Shown here: piece by piece, positions 10,005 to 18,353 of the stretch
Layout: every line of letters begins with the position of its first letter
Position numbering within the stretch: the stretch's first letter is position 1
Source: Rhizobium sp. Q54
Lineage (GTDB): Bacteria; Pseudomonadota; Alphaproteobacteria; Rhizobiales; Xanthobacteraceae
Direction: 5' to 3'
Length of the DNA stretch: 64,000 bases
Assembly (NCBI GenBank): GCA_945907045.1
Contig: CAMDSH010000007.1
Location: 54,395 to 118,394 of the forward strand
The notes under the pieces: generated by a model
Seen by the model: the letters and a program-made list of their open reading frames with translations, nothing else
Told to the model about the DNA's origin: nothing
Databases searched by the model: none
Translations under genes and position numbers: made by a program

Positions 10005-11192
10005 ATGCTCAGCGAAACTCTCAGCTGGCCGTTCTTCGACGACGAGCACCGCACGTTCGCCGGCAAATTTTCGCGCTGGGCGGATGCGACTTTGCCGGGG
10101 CTGCCGCATGATGATGTCGATGCCGCCTGCCGCGCGCGCGTGAAGGCGCTGGGCGAAGCCGGATTTCTCGATGCGGTGGTGCCGAGCGCTTACGGCGGCA
10201 CGCACGATACACTCGACGTGCGAACGCTGTGTCTGGCGCGCGAGATTCTCGCTTTCCGCGACGGCTTGAGCGATTTCTCCTTCGCCATGCAGGGACTCGG
10301 CAGCGGCGCGATTTCGTTGTTCGGCTCCGAGGAATTGAAGAAAAAATATCTGCCGCCGGTGCGTCAGGGAAAATCAATCGCCGCTTTCGCGCTCTCCGAG
10401 CCAGAGGCGGGCTCCGATGTCGCTGCGCTGGCGATGACCGCGAAGCCCGACGGCAACGCGCATGTGCGGCTCGATGGGGCGAAGACCTGGATATCCAACG
10501 GCGGCATTGCTTCGTTTTACGTGGTGTTCGCGCGCAGCGGCGAAGCGCCGGGCGCCAGGGGCCTGTCGGCCTATGTGGTCGATGCGGATACGCCGGGATT
10601 GACGGTGGCCGAGCGCATCGAAGTGATCGCGCCGCACCCGCTTGCCACGCTCAACTTCGAAGGCGTGCGTGTGCCGCTCACGAACCGGCTGGGTGCGCCC
10701 GGCGAGGGTTTCAAGGTGGCGATGGCAACGCTCGATATTTTCCGCTCCACCGTCGGCGCCGCCGCGCTTGGATTTGCCCGCCGCGCGCTGCACGAAACGC
10801 TCACGCACGCCTCCTCGCGCAAGCTGTTTGGCGCGCCGCTCGCCGACCTGCAACTCACGCAGGCGGCCATCGCCGACAGCGCGACCGAAGCCGACGCCGC
10901 CGCGCTGCTGGTTTATCGCGCCGCCTGGACAAAGGATAAAGGCGCGGCGCGCGTCACGCGCGAAGCGGCAATGGCAAAGATGTACGCCACTGAAGTCGCG
11001 CAAAGCATCATCGACCGCGCGGTGCAACTGCACGGCGGGCTTGGCGTCACCAAGGGCGTGAAAGTGGAAGAACTTTACCGCGAAATTCGCGCGCTGCGAA
11101 TTTACGAGGGCGCGACCGAAGTGCAGAAAATCGTCATCGCACGCGAGGCCCTGAAACAACAACCGCCAAAACCCGCGTTGGCGGCGGAATAG
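10005..11192 (+). CDS. Acyl-CoA dehydrogenase
   Basis: A 395-residue acyl-CoA dehydrogenase with the standard fold: [20 protein letters not shown] in the central domain, [17 protein letters not shown], the [18 protein letters not shown] helix and a C-terminal [19 protein letters not shown] signature that includes the glutamate of the family's YEGATE motif. The protein would use ETF as electron acceptor. The gene begins 1 nt after the crotonase stop and ends 5 nt before the ligase start, so it belongs to the same transcript. In a 2-aminobenzoyl-CoA-type pathway it could dehydrogenate the reduced alicyclic CoA intermediate before ring opening. That placement is inferred. Confidence 0.9.
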   Translation: MLSETLSWPFFDDEHRTFAGKFSRWADATLPGLPHDDVDAACRARVKALGEAGFLDAVVPSAYGGTHDTLDVRTLCLAREILAFRDGLSDFSFAMQGLGSGAISLFGSEELKKKYLPPVRQGKSIAAFALSEPEAGSDVAALAMTAKPDGNAHVRLDGAKTWISNGGIASFYVVFARSGEAPGARGLSAYVVDADTPGLTVAERIEVIAPHPLATLNFEGVRVPLTNRLGAPGEGFKVAMATLDIFRSTVGAAALGFARRALHETLTHASSRKLFGAPLADLQLTQAAIADSATEADAAALLVYRAAWTKDKGAARVTREAAMAKMYATEVAQSIIDRAVQLHGGLGVTKGVKVEELYREIRALRIYEGATEVQKIVIAREALKQQPPKPALAAE

Positions 11193-11197
11193 GCGCC

Positions 11198-12844
11198 ATG
11201 ATTTGCTCCGCGCATATCGACACCTTCACGCGGGATTTTCTTCCGCCCGCCGCGCAGTGGCCTGACTTTATGTTCGGCCTGCCGGATTTGAAATACCCGG
11301 ATCGGCTGAATTGCGTGAGCGAATTGCTCGACCGCTGGATCGCCATCGGCCACGGCGAGCGGCCTTGCGCGATCTCATCGGCGGAAACGTGGAGCTACGC
11401 GCAGCTCGCCGAAAAGGTGAATCGAATCGCCAACGTGCTCACGCGCGATTTTGGGCTGGTGCCGGGCAATCGCGTGCTGCTGCGGGCGCCGAATTCACCG
11501 ATGATGGCGGCGGCCTACCTCGCGGTGATGAAGGCGGGCGGCGTGGTGATCGGAACCATGCCGCTGCTGCGTGCCAAGGAACTCATTTACGCCCTGACCA
11601 AGGCGAAGATCAAATTTGCGCTGTGCGAGGCGCAGCTTGCCGGTGAAATGGAAAAAGCCAGGACGGCATCGAACGATCTCAAGCACATCGTCTATTGGGG
11701 CGATGGCGCGGCGCAATCGTTAGAGGCGCTGATGCAGAAATCCGGCTACGAAGATTTCACTCCTTGCGATACCGCGGCAGACGACGTCTGCCTGATCGGT
11801 TTTACCTCCGGCACCACCGGCGAGCCGAAAGGCACCATGCATTTCCACCGCGACATTCTGGCGACCTGCGACAGCTATGGCCGCCACGTGCTGCGCGCCG
11901 GCCCGGACGACCGTTTCATCGGCTCGCCCCCGCTCGCTTTCACCTTCGGCCTCGGCGGCCTCGTGTTGTTTCCGCTGCGCGCCGGCGCCACCATGATCCT
12001 GCTGGAAAAAGCGCCGCCGGACGAATTGCTCGCCGGCATCGCCAGGCACCGCGCCACCATCTGTTTCACCGCGCCGACCGCCTATCGCGCCATGCTCGGC
12101 AAATTGCCCGGTCACGACATCTCGTCGCTGCGCAAATGCATTTCCGCCGGCGAAGCCTTGCCGCAGGCGACGTTCGACGCATGGCTCGCCGCCACCGGCA
12201 TCAAGATCATGGACGGCATCGGCGCGACGGAGATGCTGCATATCTTCATCGGCTCGCCGGAAGACGAAATCCGCGCCGGTTCCACCGGCAGGGTCGTCCC
12301 CGGTTACGAAGCGATGGTGATCGACGACGAGGGCCGCGAAATGCCGCCCGGCATCGTCGGACGCCTCGCCGTCCGCGGGCCGACGGGCTGCCGATATCTC
12401 GCAGACGTGCGGCAATGCGTTTACGTGCAAAGCGGATGGAACGTGACCGGCGACACTTATTTAATGGATAAGGACCGCTACTTCTTTTACCAGGCGCGCT
12501 CCGACGACATGATTATCTCCGCCGGTTACAACATCGCCGGCCCGGAAGTAGAATCCGCGCTGCTGATGCATCCCGCCGTCGCCGAATGCGGCGTCGTCGG
12601 CGCACCCGACGAAGAACGCGGACAGATCGTCAAGGCCTATGTTGTGCTGCGCGCGGGACATAACCCAGACTCGGCGATGACGCGCACATTGCAAGAGCAC
12701 GTCAAGGAAACCATCGCGCCCTACAAATATCCGCGCGCCATTGAGTTCGTCACCGTGCTGCCGCGCACGCAAACCGGCAAGCTGCAGCGCTTCGAACTGC
12801 GCCGCATCGCCGCCGAAAATAACTCACGCAAGATTGCGTCATAA
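11198..12844 (+). CDS. Aryl-CoA ligase, probably 2-aminobenzoate-CoA ligase
   Basis: The 548-residue AMP-forming adenylating enzyme carries the phosphate-loop motif SGTTGEPKG at 204-212, KIMDGIGATEMLHIFIG, the hinge/adenine motifs GDTYLMDKDRYFFYQARSDD and the C-terminal lysine region PRTQTGKLQRFELR. The sequence style matches benzoate/2-aminobenzoate-CoA ligases rather than long-chain acyl-CoA synthetases. It would make the aryl-CoA consumed by the divergent monooxygenase/reductase. It sits 5 nt after the dehydrogenase and 14 nt before the Rid gene. The exact acid (2-aminobenzoate versus salicylate or another benzoate) is inferred from neighbours; the Rid-family gene tips the balance to an amino-substituted substrate. 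Confidence 0.82.
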   Translation: MICSAHIDTFTRDFLPPAAQWPDFMFGLPDLKYPDRLNCVSELLDRWIAIGHGERPCAISSAETWSYAQLAEKVNRIANVLTRDFGLVPGNRVLLRAPNSPMMAAAYLAVMKAGGVVIGTMPLLRAKELIYALTKAKIKFALCEAQLAGEMEKARTASNDLKHIVYWGDGAAQSLEALMQKSGYEDFTPCDTAADDVCLIGFTSGTTGEPKGTMHFHRDILATCDSYGRHVLRAGPDDRFIGSPPLAFTFGLGGLVLFPLRAGATMILLEKAPPDELLAGIARHRATICFTAPTAYRAMLGKLPGHDISSLRKCISAGEALPQATFDAWLAATGIKIMDGIGATEMLHIFIGSPEDEIRAGSTGRVVPGYEAMVIDDEGREMPPGIVGRLAVRGPTGCRYLADVRQCVYVQSGWNVTGDTYLMDKDRYFFYQARSDDMIISAGYNIAGPEVESALLMHPAVAECGVVGAPDEERGQIVKAYVVLRAGHNPDSAMTRTLQEHVKETIAPYKYPRAIEFVTVLPRTQTGKLQRFELRRIAAENNSRKIAS

Positions 12845-12858
12845 GGAGAGCAAGCCCC

Positions 12859-13260
12859 GTGTCCAAGAACAAAACATTGCAGCCTGCGGGCTGGCCGAAG
12901 CCGAAGGGTTACGCCAACGGCGTTCTGGCGCGCGGCGACATGGTGTTCGTCGGCGGCATGATCGGCTGGGACGAGAACGAGCGCTTTCCGCAGGGTTTTG
13001 TCGCGCAGGCAAAGCAGGCGATGAGCAACATCGCCAAAGTGCTGGCCGAAGGCGGCGCGCAGCCGGAGCACATCGTGCGCATGACATGGTATGTGCGCGA
13101 CATGGAAGAATACCTCGCCGCCCGCGCCGGTCTGGGCGCGGCCTACCGCGAAATCATGGGCGATCATTTCCCGGCGATGGCGCTGGTCGAAGTGACGCGG
13201 CTGGTGGAGCCGGATGCCCGCGTGGAAATCGAAGCGACGGCGGTGGTCCCGCACGCCTGA
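12859..13260 (+). CDS. Rid-family (YjgF/YER057c/UK114) protein, possible enamine/imine deaminase
   Basis: This 133-residue protein has the Rid trimer fold signature: VGGMIGWDENERFPQGFVAQ, QAMSNIAKVLAEGGAQPEHI, MTWYVRDMEEY and VEIEATAVVPHA. The canonical RidA arginine that follows PA in the PAR motif is replaced by methionine (Met107, PAMALVEV), so it belongs with Arg-lacking Rid subfamilies, which are often found in catabolic operons. It is the last gene of the aryl-CoA operon. In a 2-aminobenzoyl-CoA pathway the ring-reduced intermediate is an enamine, so hydrolytic release of ammonia by this protein is an attractive role. The missing arginine means that activity cannot be assumed. Confidence 0.8.
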   Translation: MSKNKTLQPAGWPKPKGYANGVLARGDMVFVGGMIGWDENERFPQGFVAQAKQAMSNIAKVLAEGGAQPEHIVRMTWYVRDMEEYLAARAGLGAAYREIMGDHFPAMALVEVTRLVEPDARVEIEATAVVPHA

Positions 13261-13267
13261 TAATTTT

Positions 13268-14098
13268 TCAGCACACGCTGTTGAAGCGCTCGATGCAGGT
13301 GCGCAGCACCTCATCACCCGGCCGCTTCCACCAGTCGGCGGCGGAGAATATTTCCACCTCGGTGTGCCCGGTGTAACCGGCCTTTTCGATCATGCCGCGC
13401 ACGCGCGGAAGATCGATGACGCCGTCACCCATCATGCCGCGATCGAGCAGCATATCCTTGGTCGGCACCAGCCAGTCGCAGATGTGATAGCCGAGAATAC
13501 GTTTGGCTTTTCCCGCGCGAGCGATCTGCGCCGCGAGATCGGGGTCCCACCATACGTGATAGGTGTCGATGGCGACGCCGGTGCCCTCGCCCAGCAAGTC
13601 GCACAAATCGAGCGCCTGTCCGAGCGTGTTCACGCAAGCGCGGTCGGCGGCGTACATCGGATGCAGCGGCTCGATGGCTAGCGGCATCTTGCAGGCGCGC
13701 GCATGCGGCAGCACCGCGGCGATACCGTCCGCCACCATTTTGCGCGCCTCGGCCATATCGCGCGACGCCTTCGGCAGTCCACCGACGACGAGCACCAGAC
13801 ATTCGGAGCCAAGCGCGGCGGCTTCGTCGATCGCGCGCTTGTTGTCGTCGAGCGCTGCCTGGCGCCCGGCGGCGTCGGGAGCCGGAAACATTCCGCCGCG
13901 GCAATAGCCGGTAACGCGCACGCCGGCGTCCTTGATCGCGCGCACCGATTCATCAAGCCCGATCGCCGCCACCTGGTCGCGCCAGGGATCGACCGCCATG
14001 ATGCCGTGGCGCGCGCAGGCCTCCACCGCTTCGCGCAGATTCCATTGCTGCCGCACGGTGGCGAGATTGATCGAAAGATTATCTGTGCGCATGCTCAT
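13268..14098 (-). CDS. Sugar phosphate isomerase/epimerase-type TIM-barrel protein
   Basis: This 276-residue xylose-isomerase-like TIM barrel shows ACARHGIMAVDPWRDQVAA, CLVLVVGGLPKASRDMAEAR, LAIEPLHPMYAADRACVN, GVAIDTYHVWWDPDL and HTEVEIFSAADWWKRPGDEV, with Glu, Asp/His and Glu positions typical of divalent-metal ligands. Family members isomerise or epimerise sugars, or cleave 3-keto-glycosides and inosose-like compounds. The ATG at 14098 overlaps the stop of the upstream enolase-superfamily gene (ATGA), giving better coupling than the longer read. The pair is divergent from an ABC importer and shares a TetR-type operator with the Gfo/Idh operon, suggesting a role in one carbohydrate or polyol catabolic route. 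Confidence 0.8.
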   Translation of the reverse strand: MSMRTDNLSINLATVRQQWNLREAVEACARHGIMAVDPWRDQVAAIGLDESVRAIKDAGVRVTGYCRGGMFPAPDAAGRQAALDDNKRAIDEAAALGSECLVLVVGGLPKASRDMAEARKMVADGIAAVLPHARACKMPLAIEPLHPMYAADRACVNTLGQALDLCDLLGEGTGVAIDTYHVWWDPDLAAQIARAGKAKRILGYHICDWLVPTKDMLLDRGMMGDGVIDLPRVRGMIEKAGYTGHTEVEIFSAADWWKRPGDEVLRTCIERFNSVC

Positions 14099-15522
14099 TC
14101 CATCGGCGGGCATAACGTCATCGCGTTCCAGTCCGGCATCACGCCGGACGCAAGGCCGCTGATGCCGGCGAGCGAAGTGAGGTTCACCGCGCCGTCGCGG
14201 ATGGCGAGGCGGACCCGCCCGTTTTGCGCGCGCGCATAAAGTTCGGGGTTGGCGGCGAGGAAAGCATTCTGTTCCGCCTGCGGCGCACCGGCCATGCCAT
14301 CGACATATTGATGCCCGTTGCGCTCGACATGCGTGGCGCCGATCAGCGTCGCCAGCGCGAGGTCCTGTTGCAGCGCGATGCCGCTTTGCGTGGTGAGGTC
14401 TTCCGCCGACATGAAATAGCGGCCAGGCCCCTCTTCGGCGTTCCAGCGCGCGACGCGCGCGCGATTGAGCAGCGAGCGGTAAAAGCCCTTGCAGGATTTC
14501 GACGAGATACCGCGATAACCGAGTTCACGCGCGCGCGGGAACACGCTGATGTCGGAGTCGGACTCATCGACCTCAACCGGGATTTCACGCGCCAGCACGT
14601 GGATCGGCGCGCTCAGCGCATGCGTGCGCGTGATCGGCTGCTCTAACAGCAGGATCGTGCCCTTCAGGCGATTGAGTCGCGTGTCCGCGCCGATCCGCCG
14701 CCATAATTCGACGACGGCTTCGATGTTCTGGAACTGCTCGTTGCCGTCGAGCGTGACGTAATACGGCTCCTTCAGCCGGTCGAGCACCGACGAAATGCCG
14801 GCCAGACGGTCGATGTCGGCATCAATCGTGCCGCCGACCTTGAGCTTGAAATAGCGGTGACCGTAGGTTGCGATCACTTCCTCCAGACTTTCCGGCAATC
14901 CGTCATCGAGGCGCTTGCCCGCGGTCTCCGAACGCGTGAGGGCATCAACCAACCCGACGGTATGGCGCACGAAAATCGACGGACCGGGCCGCAGCACGGC
15001 TAGGAAATTATCGAGATCGAAGCCTTCAAGATCGGGCGCTGTCTGCGAGGTCAGTCCGATACGGTTGTCACGCACCATGTCGAAGACGGATGTTTTTTCC
15101 AGCCGACCGATCGCATCGATGATTGCCCGGTCGAGCAGCGAGAGGCCGAAAGACGCGATCAGTCCATTGAGACCCGCTTCGGCGCAGGCCGCGTGGTGCG
15201 CGGCTTCCGTGAAAGCGGAAAGGCCGAACGCCGTCTCGGCGTCGGCGCCGAGCATGTGCCGCCGCGCAATAGCGAGCGAGCGGCGCAGTTGATTGAAATT
15301 GTCTTCGTTCAGCAGCCGCGGCGACTTGTCGAACCATTTGGGCACGAGCAGTTCAGCGGAAACGCCATCGCCCTGGCGGCCGTCGATATGCCGGATGCGC
15401 ACCCGCACGAAGACCTGCGGCGCTTCCGTGAGCGTAATCACGCCGAAACGGAACGGCAGGCGCAGCTTCACCGGCCGCTCGTAGAACGTGGCGTCCATCA
15501 GGAAAAGTCGCGGGGCCGTCAT
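14095..15522 (-). CDS. Mandelate racemase/muconate-lactonizing enzyme-family (enolase superfamily) protein
   Basis: This 475-residue enolase-superfamily protein is larger than most (about 370-400). Barrel features seen: Lys226/Lys228 in YFKLKVGG, the metal-ligand candidates Asp259 (TLDGNE), Glu294 (LLEQPI) and Asp319/Glu320 (VEVDES), and a second lysine region SSKSCKG at 340-346. This constellation is consistent with Mg-dependent proton abstraction next to a carboxylate, as in sugar-acid dehydratases or epimerases. It is translationally coupled to the downstream TIM-barrel isomerase gene and starts 102 nt from a TAACC-N4-GGTTA operator in the divergent promoter region. The substrate is unknown; the extra N-terminal length and the paired lysines could help subfamily placement. 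Confidence 0.8.
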   Translation of the reverse strand: MTAPRLFLMDATFYERPVKLRLPFRFGVITLTEAPQVFVRVRIRHIDGRQGDGVSAELLVPKWFDKSPRLLNEDNFNQLRRSLAIARRHMLGADAETAFGLSAFTEAAHHAACAEAGLNGLIASFGLSLLDRAIIDAIGRLEKTSVFDMVRDNRIGLTSQTAPDLEGFDLDNFLAVLRPGPSIFVRHTVGLVDALTRSETAGKRLDDGLPESLEEVIATYGHRYFKLKVGGTIDADIDRLAGISSVLDRLKEPYYVTLDGNEQFQNIEAVVELWRRIGADTRLNRLKGTILLLEQPITRTHALSAPIHVLAREIPVEVDESDSDISVFPRARELGYRGISSKSCKGFYRSLLNRARVARWNAEEGPGRYFMSAEDLTTQSGIALQQDLALATLIGATHVERNGHQYVDGMAGAPQAEQNAFLAANPELYARAQNGRVRLAIRDGAVNLTSLAGISGLASGVMPDWNAMTLCPPME

Positions 15523-15623
15523 GCCTTAATAATACCCAGTACAACCGGTGCCGCACCACCAACCCGGCAGCGAACATTCGACGCGGCCCGGTGGCTTGAC
15601 CCCAACACGGCCACCACCTTTAA

Positions 15624-15637
15624 TAACCAAATGGTTA
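15624..15637. promoter_or_regulatory. TetR-type operator, copy 1 (TAACC-N4-GGTTA)
   Basis: TAACC at 15624-15628 and GGTTA at 15633-15637 form an inverted repeat with a 4-nt spacer (AAAT). It lies between the divergent enolase-superfamily gene (start 15522) and the ABC permease gene (start 15698). The same pattern with a different spacer (GGTT) occurs at 20711-20724, directly downstream of a TetR gene. The shared symmetry at two relevant promoters supports a common regulator. Confidence 0.65.
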
Positions 15638-15697
15638 CATGTGGCATCGCCGGGCGGCAAGACAGCGCCGAGCGGTTGTGACGCAGAAAAGGGCGGC

Positions 15698-16501
15698 GTG
15701 AGTCCATTGAGTCAGCCATCGCAACACTGGTTCCAGGCCGCCTGGCTGCGGCCGTTGATTTTTCTCGTCCTGCTGGTCGCCGCGTGGGACGCCGCCATCC
15801 GTGTATTTCACATACCGCCTTATCAGGTGCCGGCGCCCAAGGATGTCATCATAACCTTGTGGCAGGAATGGCCGATGCTGCTGCAGGAAGCCTGGCCGAC
15901 CACTGTGGCGACACTCTGGGGCTTTTTCCTGTCCGCTGCGTTCGGCATTCCCGTCGCCATGCTGATCGCCGGTTCGCGCACGGTCGAGAGCTACGTCTAC
16001 CCGCTGCTGGTGTTCTCGCAGTCGATTCCGAAAATCGCAATCGCGCCGCTGTTTGTCGTCTGGTTCGGCTTCGGCATGCTGCCGAAGGTGCTCTCGGCTT
16101 TCCTGCTTGGATTTTTTCCGGTTGTTGTTTCCGCGGTGCAAGGTTTCAAGTCGGTCGAGCCCGACATGCTCGATCTCGCGCGTGCGATGGAGGCAAACCG
16201 GCTGCAGATTTTCCGCATGGTGAGCTTGCCGCACGCGCTGCCGGCGATTTTTTCCGGCTTGAAGGTTTCGATCACGCTGGCTGTTGTCGGCGCCGTGGTC
16301 GGCGAGTTCGTCGGTTCCAATTCCGGCATCGGCTATTTGCTGCAACGCTCGATCGGAAATTTCGAACTGCCGACGATGTTCGCCGCGCTGGTCGTGCTCG
16401 CGCTGATCGGCGTGATTTTATTCTGGCTGCTCGACGTGATCGAGCGCCTCGCCATTCCCTGGCATGCCAGCCAGCGGCAAGACTTTATTATCGCGGCCTA
16501 A
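15698..16501 (+). CDS. ABC transporter permease, NMT1/SsuC type
   Basis: This 267-residue inner-membrane protein has about six hydrophobic segments and the EAA-like cytoplasmic loop near residue 190 (EPDMLDLARAMEANRLQIFR), as in SsuC/TauC permeases. GTG at 15698 after AAAAGGGCGGC is chosen; an upstream ATG would add about 50 polar, proline-rich residues that look like a read through the promoter region. It is followed 28 nt later by the binding protein and then the ATPase, forming a complete importer. Transcription probably starts near the TAACC-N4-GGTTA operator. It is likely to import the compound degraded by the neighbouring TetR-linked enzymes. Confidence 0.87.
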   Translation: MSPLSQPSQHWFQAAWLRPLIFLVLLVAAWDAAIRVFHIPPYQVPAPKDVIITLWQEWPMLLQEAWPTTVATLWGFFLSAAFGIPVAMLIAGSRTVESYVYPLLVFSQSIPKIAIAPLFVVWFGFGMLPKVLSAFLLGFFPVVVSAVQGFKSVEPDMLDLARAMEANRLQIFRMVSLPHALPAIFSGLKVSITLAVVGAVVGEFVGSNSGIGYLLQRSIGNFELPTMFAALVVLALIGVILFWLLDVIERLAIPWHASQRQDFIIAA

Positions 16502-16529
16502 TGAGAAAGAAACCAAACAGGAGGAAACT

Positions 16530-17516
16530 ATGATCCGCATACTCGTGACGATCGGGGCGATCCTGCTCGCAGGACCTGCGTTCGCCGCCGACAAAGTCAT
16601 TCTGATGCTCAACTGGTATGTCTACGGCGAGCACGCGCCGTTTTATTACGGCAAGGAAAAAGGCATCTTCGCCGCCGAAGGCATCGATCTGGAAATCCAG
16701 GAAGGCCGCGGCTCCGGCACGGTGACGCAAGTTGTCGCCGCCAAGACGGTGCCGTTCGGCTATGTCGACGTTCCGACCATGATGCGCGCGGCCGTGAAGG
16801 GCGCTCCGGTGATGGCGGTTGGCGTCGCGTTGCAGACCAACCCGATGTCCGCGATGGGCTTCGCCGACAAGAACATCAAGAAGCCTGCGGACATCAAGGG
16901 CAAGACGGTTGCCACCACGCCCGGCGATTCGATGTCGCAGATCTGGCCTCTGTTCCTGAAAAAGACCGGCCTAAAGGAAACCGACTTCAAGACCGTCTCC
17001 GGCGACGCGGTGACCAAGCTCAACGCCGTGATCAACGGCCAGGCGGACCTGCTGCTCGGCTACGTCATGGATCAGAGCATGAAGATCAAGGACGCCACCG
17101 GCAAAGACGTCTTCCCGATCAAGTTTTCGGATTACGGCGTCAACCTGGTGAGCTCCGGCATCATCGTCCACAAGGATACGATCAAGGATAGCCCGGACCT
17201 GGTGAAGCGGTTCATGTCCGCGAGCACCAAGTCGATCGAAGCTGCCTCGAAGGACCCCAAGGGCGCGGCGCAGGCGATCCTCAATGCCAATCCGAAGGGC
17301 GGCAAGATCGAGACGCTCACGCAGGGCTTCCAGCTGACCATCCCGCTCTACAAAGACCCGTCCGGCAAGAAGAACCGGCCGTTGAACGTGACGGACGCCA
17401 ACATGGCGGACACGATCAACGTGATGGTCGAATACGGCGGGCTCGAAGCCAAGGCGAAGGAAAACCCGAAGGCCTATTACACCAACGAGTTTCTTCCCAA
17501 GGCCGGCGGGAGCTGA
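16530..17516 (+). CDS. ABC transporter substrate-binding protein, NMT1/THI5-like
   Basis: This 328-residue periplasmic protein begins with a signal peptide (MIRILVTIGAILLAGPAFAA) and has the NMT1/THI5-like start KVILMLNWYVYGEHAPFYYG, GIFAAEGIDLEIQEGRGSG and the GYVDVPTMMRAAVKGAPV block. An AGGAGG ribosome site at 16519-16524 fixes the ATG at 16530. Members of the family bind pyrimidine precursors, aromatic sulfonates, riboflavin or unknown small molecules; the LNWY motif alone does not define the ligand. The gene sits between the permease and ATPase genes of the same importer. The relative abundance of lysine codons suggests it is expressed well, which is inference. Confidence 0.88.
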   Translation: MIRILVTIGAILLAGPAFAADKVILMLNWYVYGEHAPFYYGKEKGIFAAEGIDLEIQEGRGSGTVTQVVAAKTVPFGYVDVPTMMRAAVKGAPVMAVGVALQTNPMSAMGFADKNIKKPADIKGKTVATTPGDSMSQIWPLFLKKTGLKETDFKTVSGDAVTKLNAVINGQADLLLGYVMDQSMKIKDATGKDVFPIKFSDYGVNLVSSGIIVHKDTIKDSPDLVKRFMSASTKSIEAASKDPKGAAQAILNANPKGGKIETLTQGFQLTIPLYKDPSGKKNRPLNVTDANMADTINVMVEYGGLEAKAKENPKAYYTNEFLPKAGGS

Positions 17517-17534
17517 GCGATAATCGGCCATGAC

Positions 17535-18350
17535 ATGTCTGCACCGAATTTAAGAGTCATGGCCCAGGCCACCGAGACGAGACGCCCTGTCATCGAGATC
17601 AAGGGCGTCTCGAAAACCTACCGGACGCGCGACGGCGAGGTGCCGTCGTTGCGTCCGCTGGATTTCACCATCAGCGACGGCGAGTTCGTCGTGGTGGTCG
17701 GCCCGTCCGGCTGCGGCAAGACCACGCTGTTGAAAATGATCGCCGGCCTGCTGCCGCCGAGCGAAGGCGAAATCCGCGTCGAAGGAAAGGCAATCACCAA
17801 GCCGCACGGCGGGGTCGGCATTGTATTCCAGACTGCGATGCTGCTGCCGTGGCGCAGCGTATTCCGCAACGTGATGATGCCGGTCGAGGTCAAAGGCCTG
17901 CCGCGCAAAGATTACGAGAAACGCGCCACCGCGCTGCTCAAGATGGTGGGTCTCGAAGGCTTCGAGAATAAATATCCCTGGCAGTTATCCGGCGGCATGC
18001 AGCAACGCGCTTCAATCTGCCGCGCGCTGGTGCACGATCCGAAGATCGTCCTCATGGACGAGCCTTTCGGCGCGCTCGACGCCATGACGCGCGAGCGCAT
18101 GAACGTCGAACTGCAACGCATCCAGCGCGAGACCAAGAAGACCGTGCTGCTCATCACCCATTCGATCCCGGAGGCGGTGTTTCTCGCCGACCGCGTTCTG
18201 GTGATGAGCGAGCGTCCGGGAACGATCGCTGCGGTCTACGATGTGCCGCTCAAGCGGCCGCGCTCGCTCGACGTGCTGGCCGATCCGGTGTTCGTGGAAT
18301 TGACGCAGAAAATCCGCAAGCACTTCAACGCCACGACTACGGGCGCGTAA
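17535..18350 (+). CDS. ABC transporter ATP-binding protein, SsuB/TauB type
   Basis: This 271-residue ATPase has Walker A GPSGCGKTT at 56-64, a Q-loop FQTAMLLPWRSVFRNV, signature LSGGMQQRASICRAL, Walker B KIVLMDEPFGALDA and the H-loop LLITHSIPEAVFLADR. The pattern is that of nitrate/sulfonate/taurine-type importers and completes the permease/binding-protein pair upstream, 18 nt after the binding-protein stop. An internal ATG at 17559 is a possible alternative start, eight residues downstream. The stop codon is 3 nt from that of the convergent DUF993 gene, so transcripts of the two TetR-linked operons meet here. Confidence 0.9.
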   Translation: MSAPNLRVMAQATETRRPVIEIKGVSKTYRTRDGEVPSLRPLDFTISDGEFVVVVGPSGCGKTTLLKMIAGLLPPSEGEIRVEGKAITKPHGGVGIVFQTAMLLPWRSVFRNVMMPVEVKGLPRKDYEKRATALLKMVGLEGFENKYPWQLSGGMQQRASICRALVHDPKIVLMDEPFGALDAMTRERMNVELQRIQRETKKTVLLITHSIPEAVFLADRVLVMSERPGTIAAVYDVPLKRPRSLDVLADPVFVELTQKIRKHFNATTTGA

Positions 18351-18353
18351 AAC

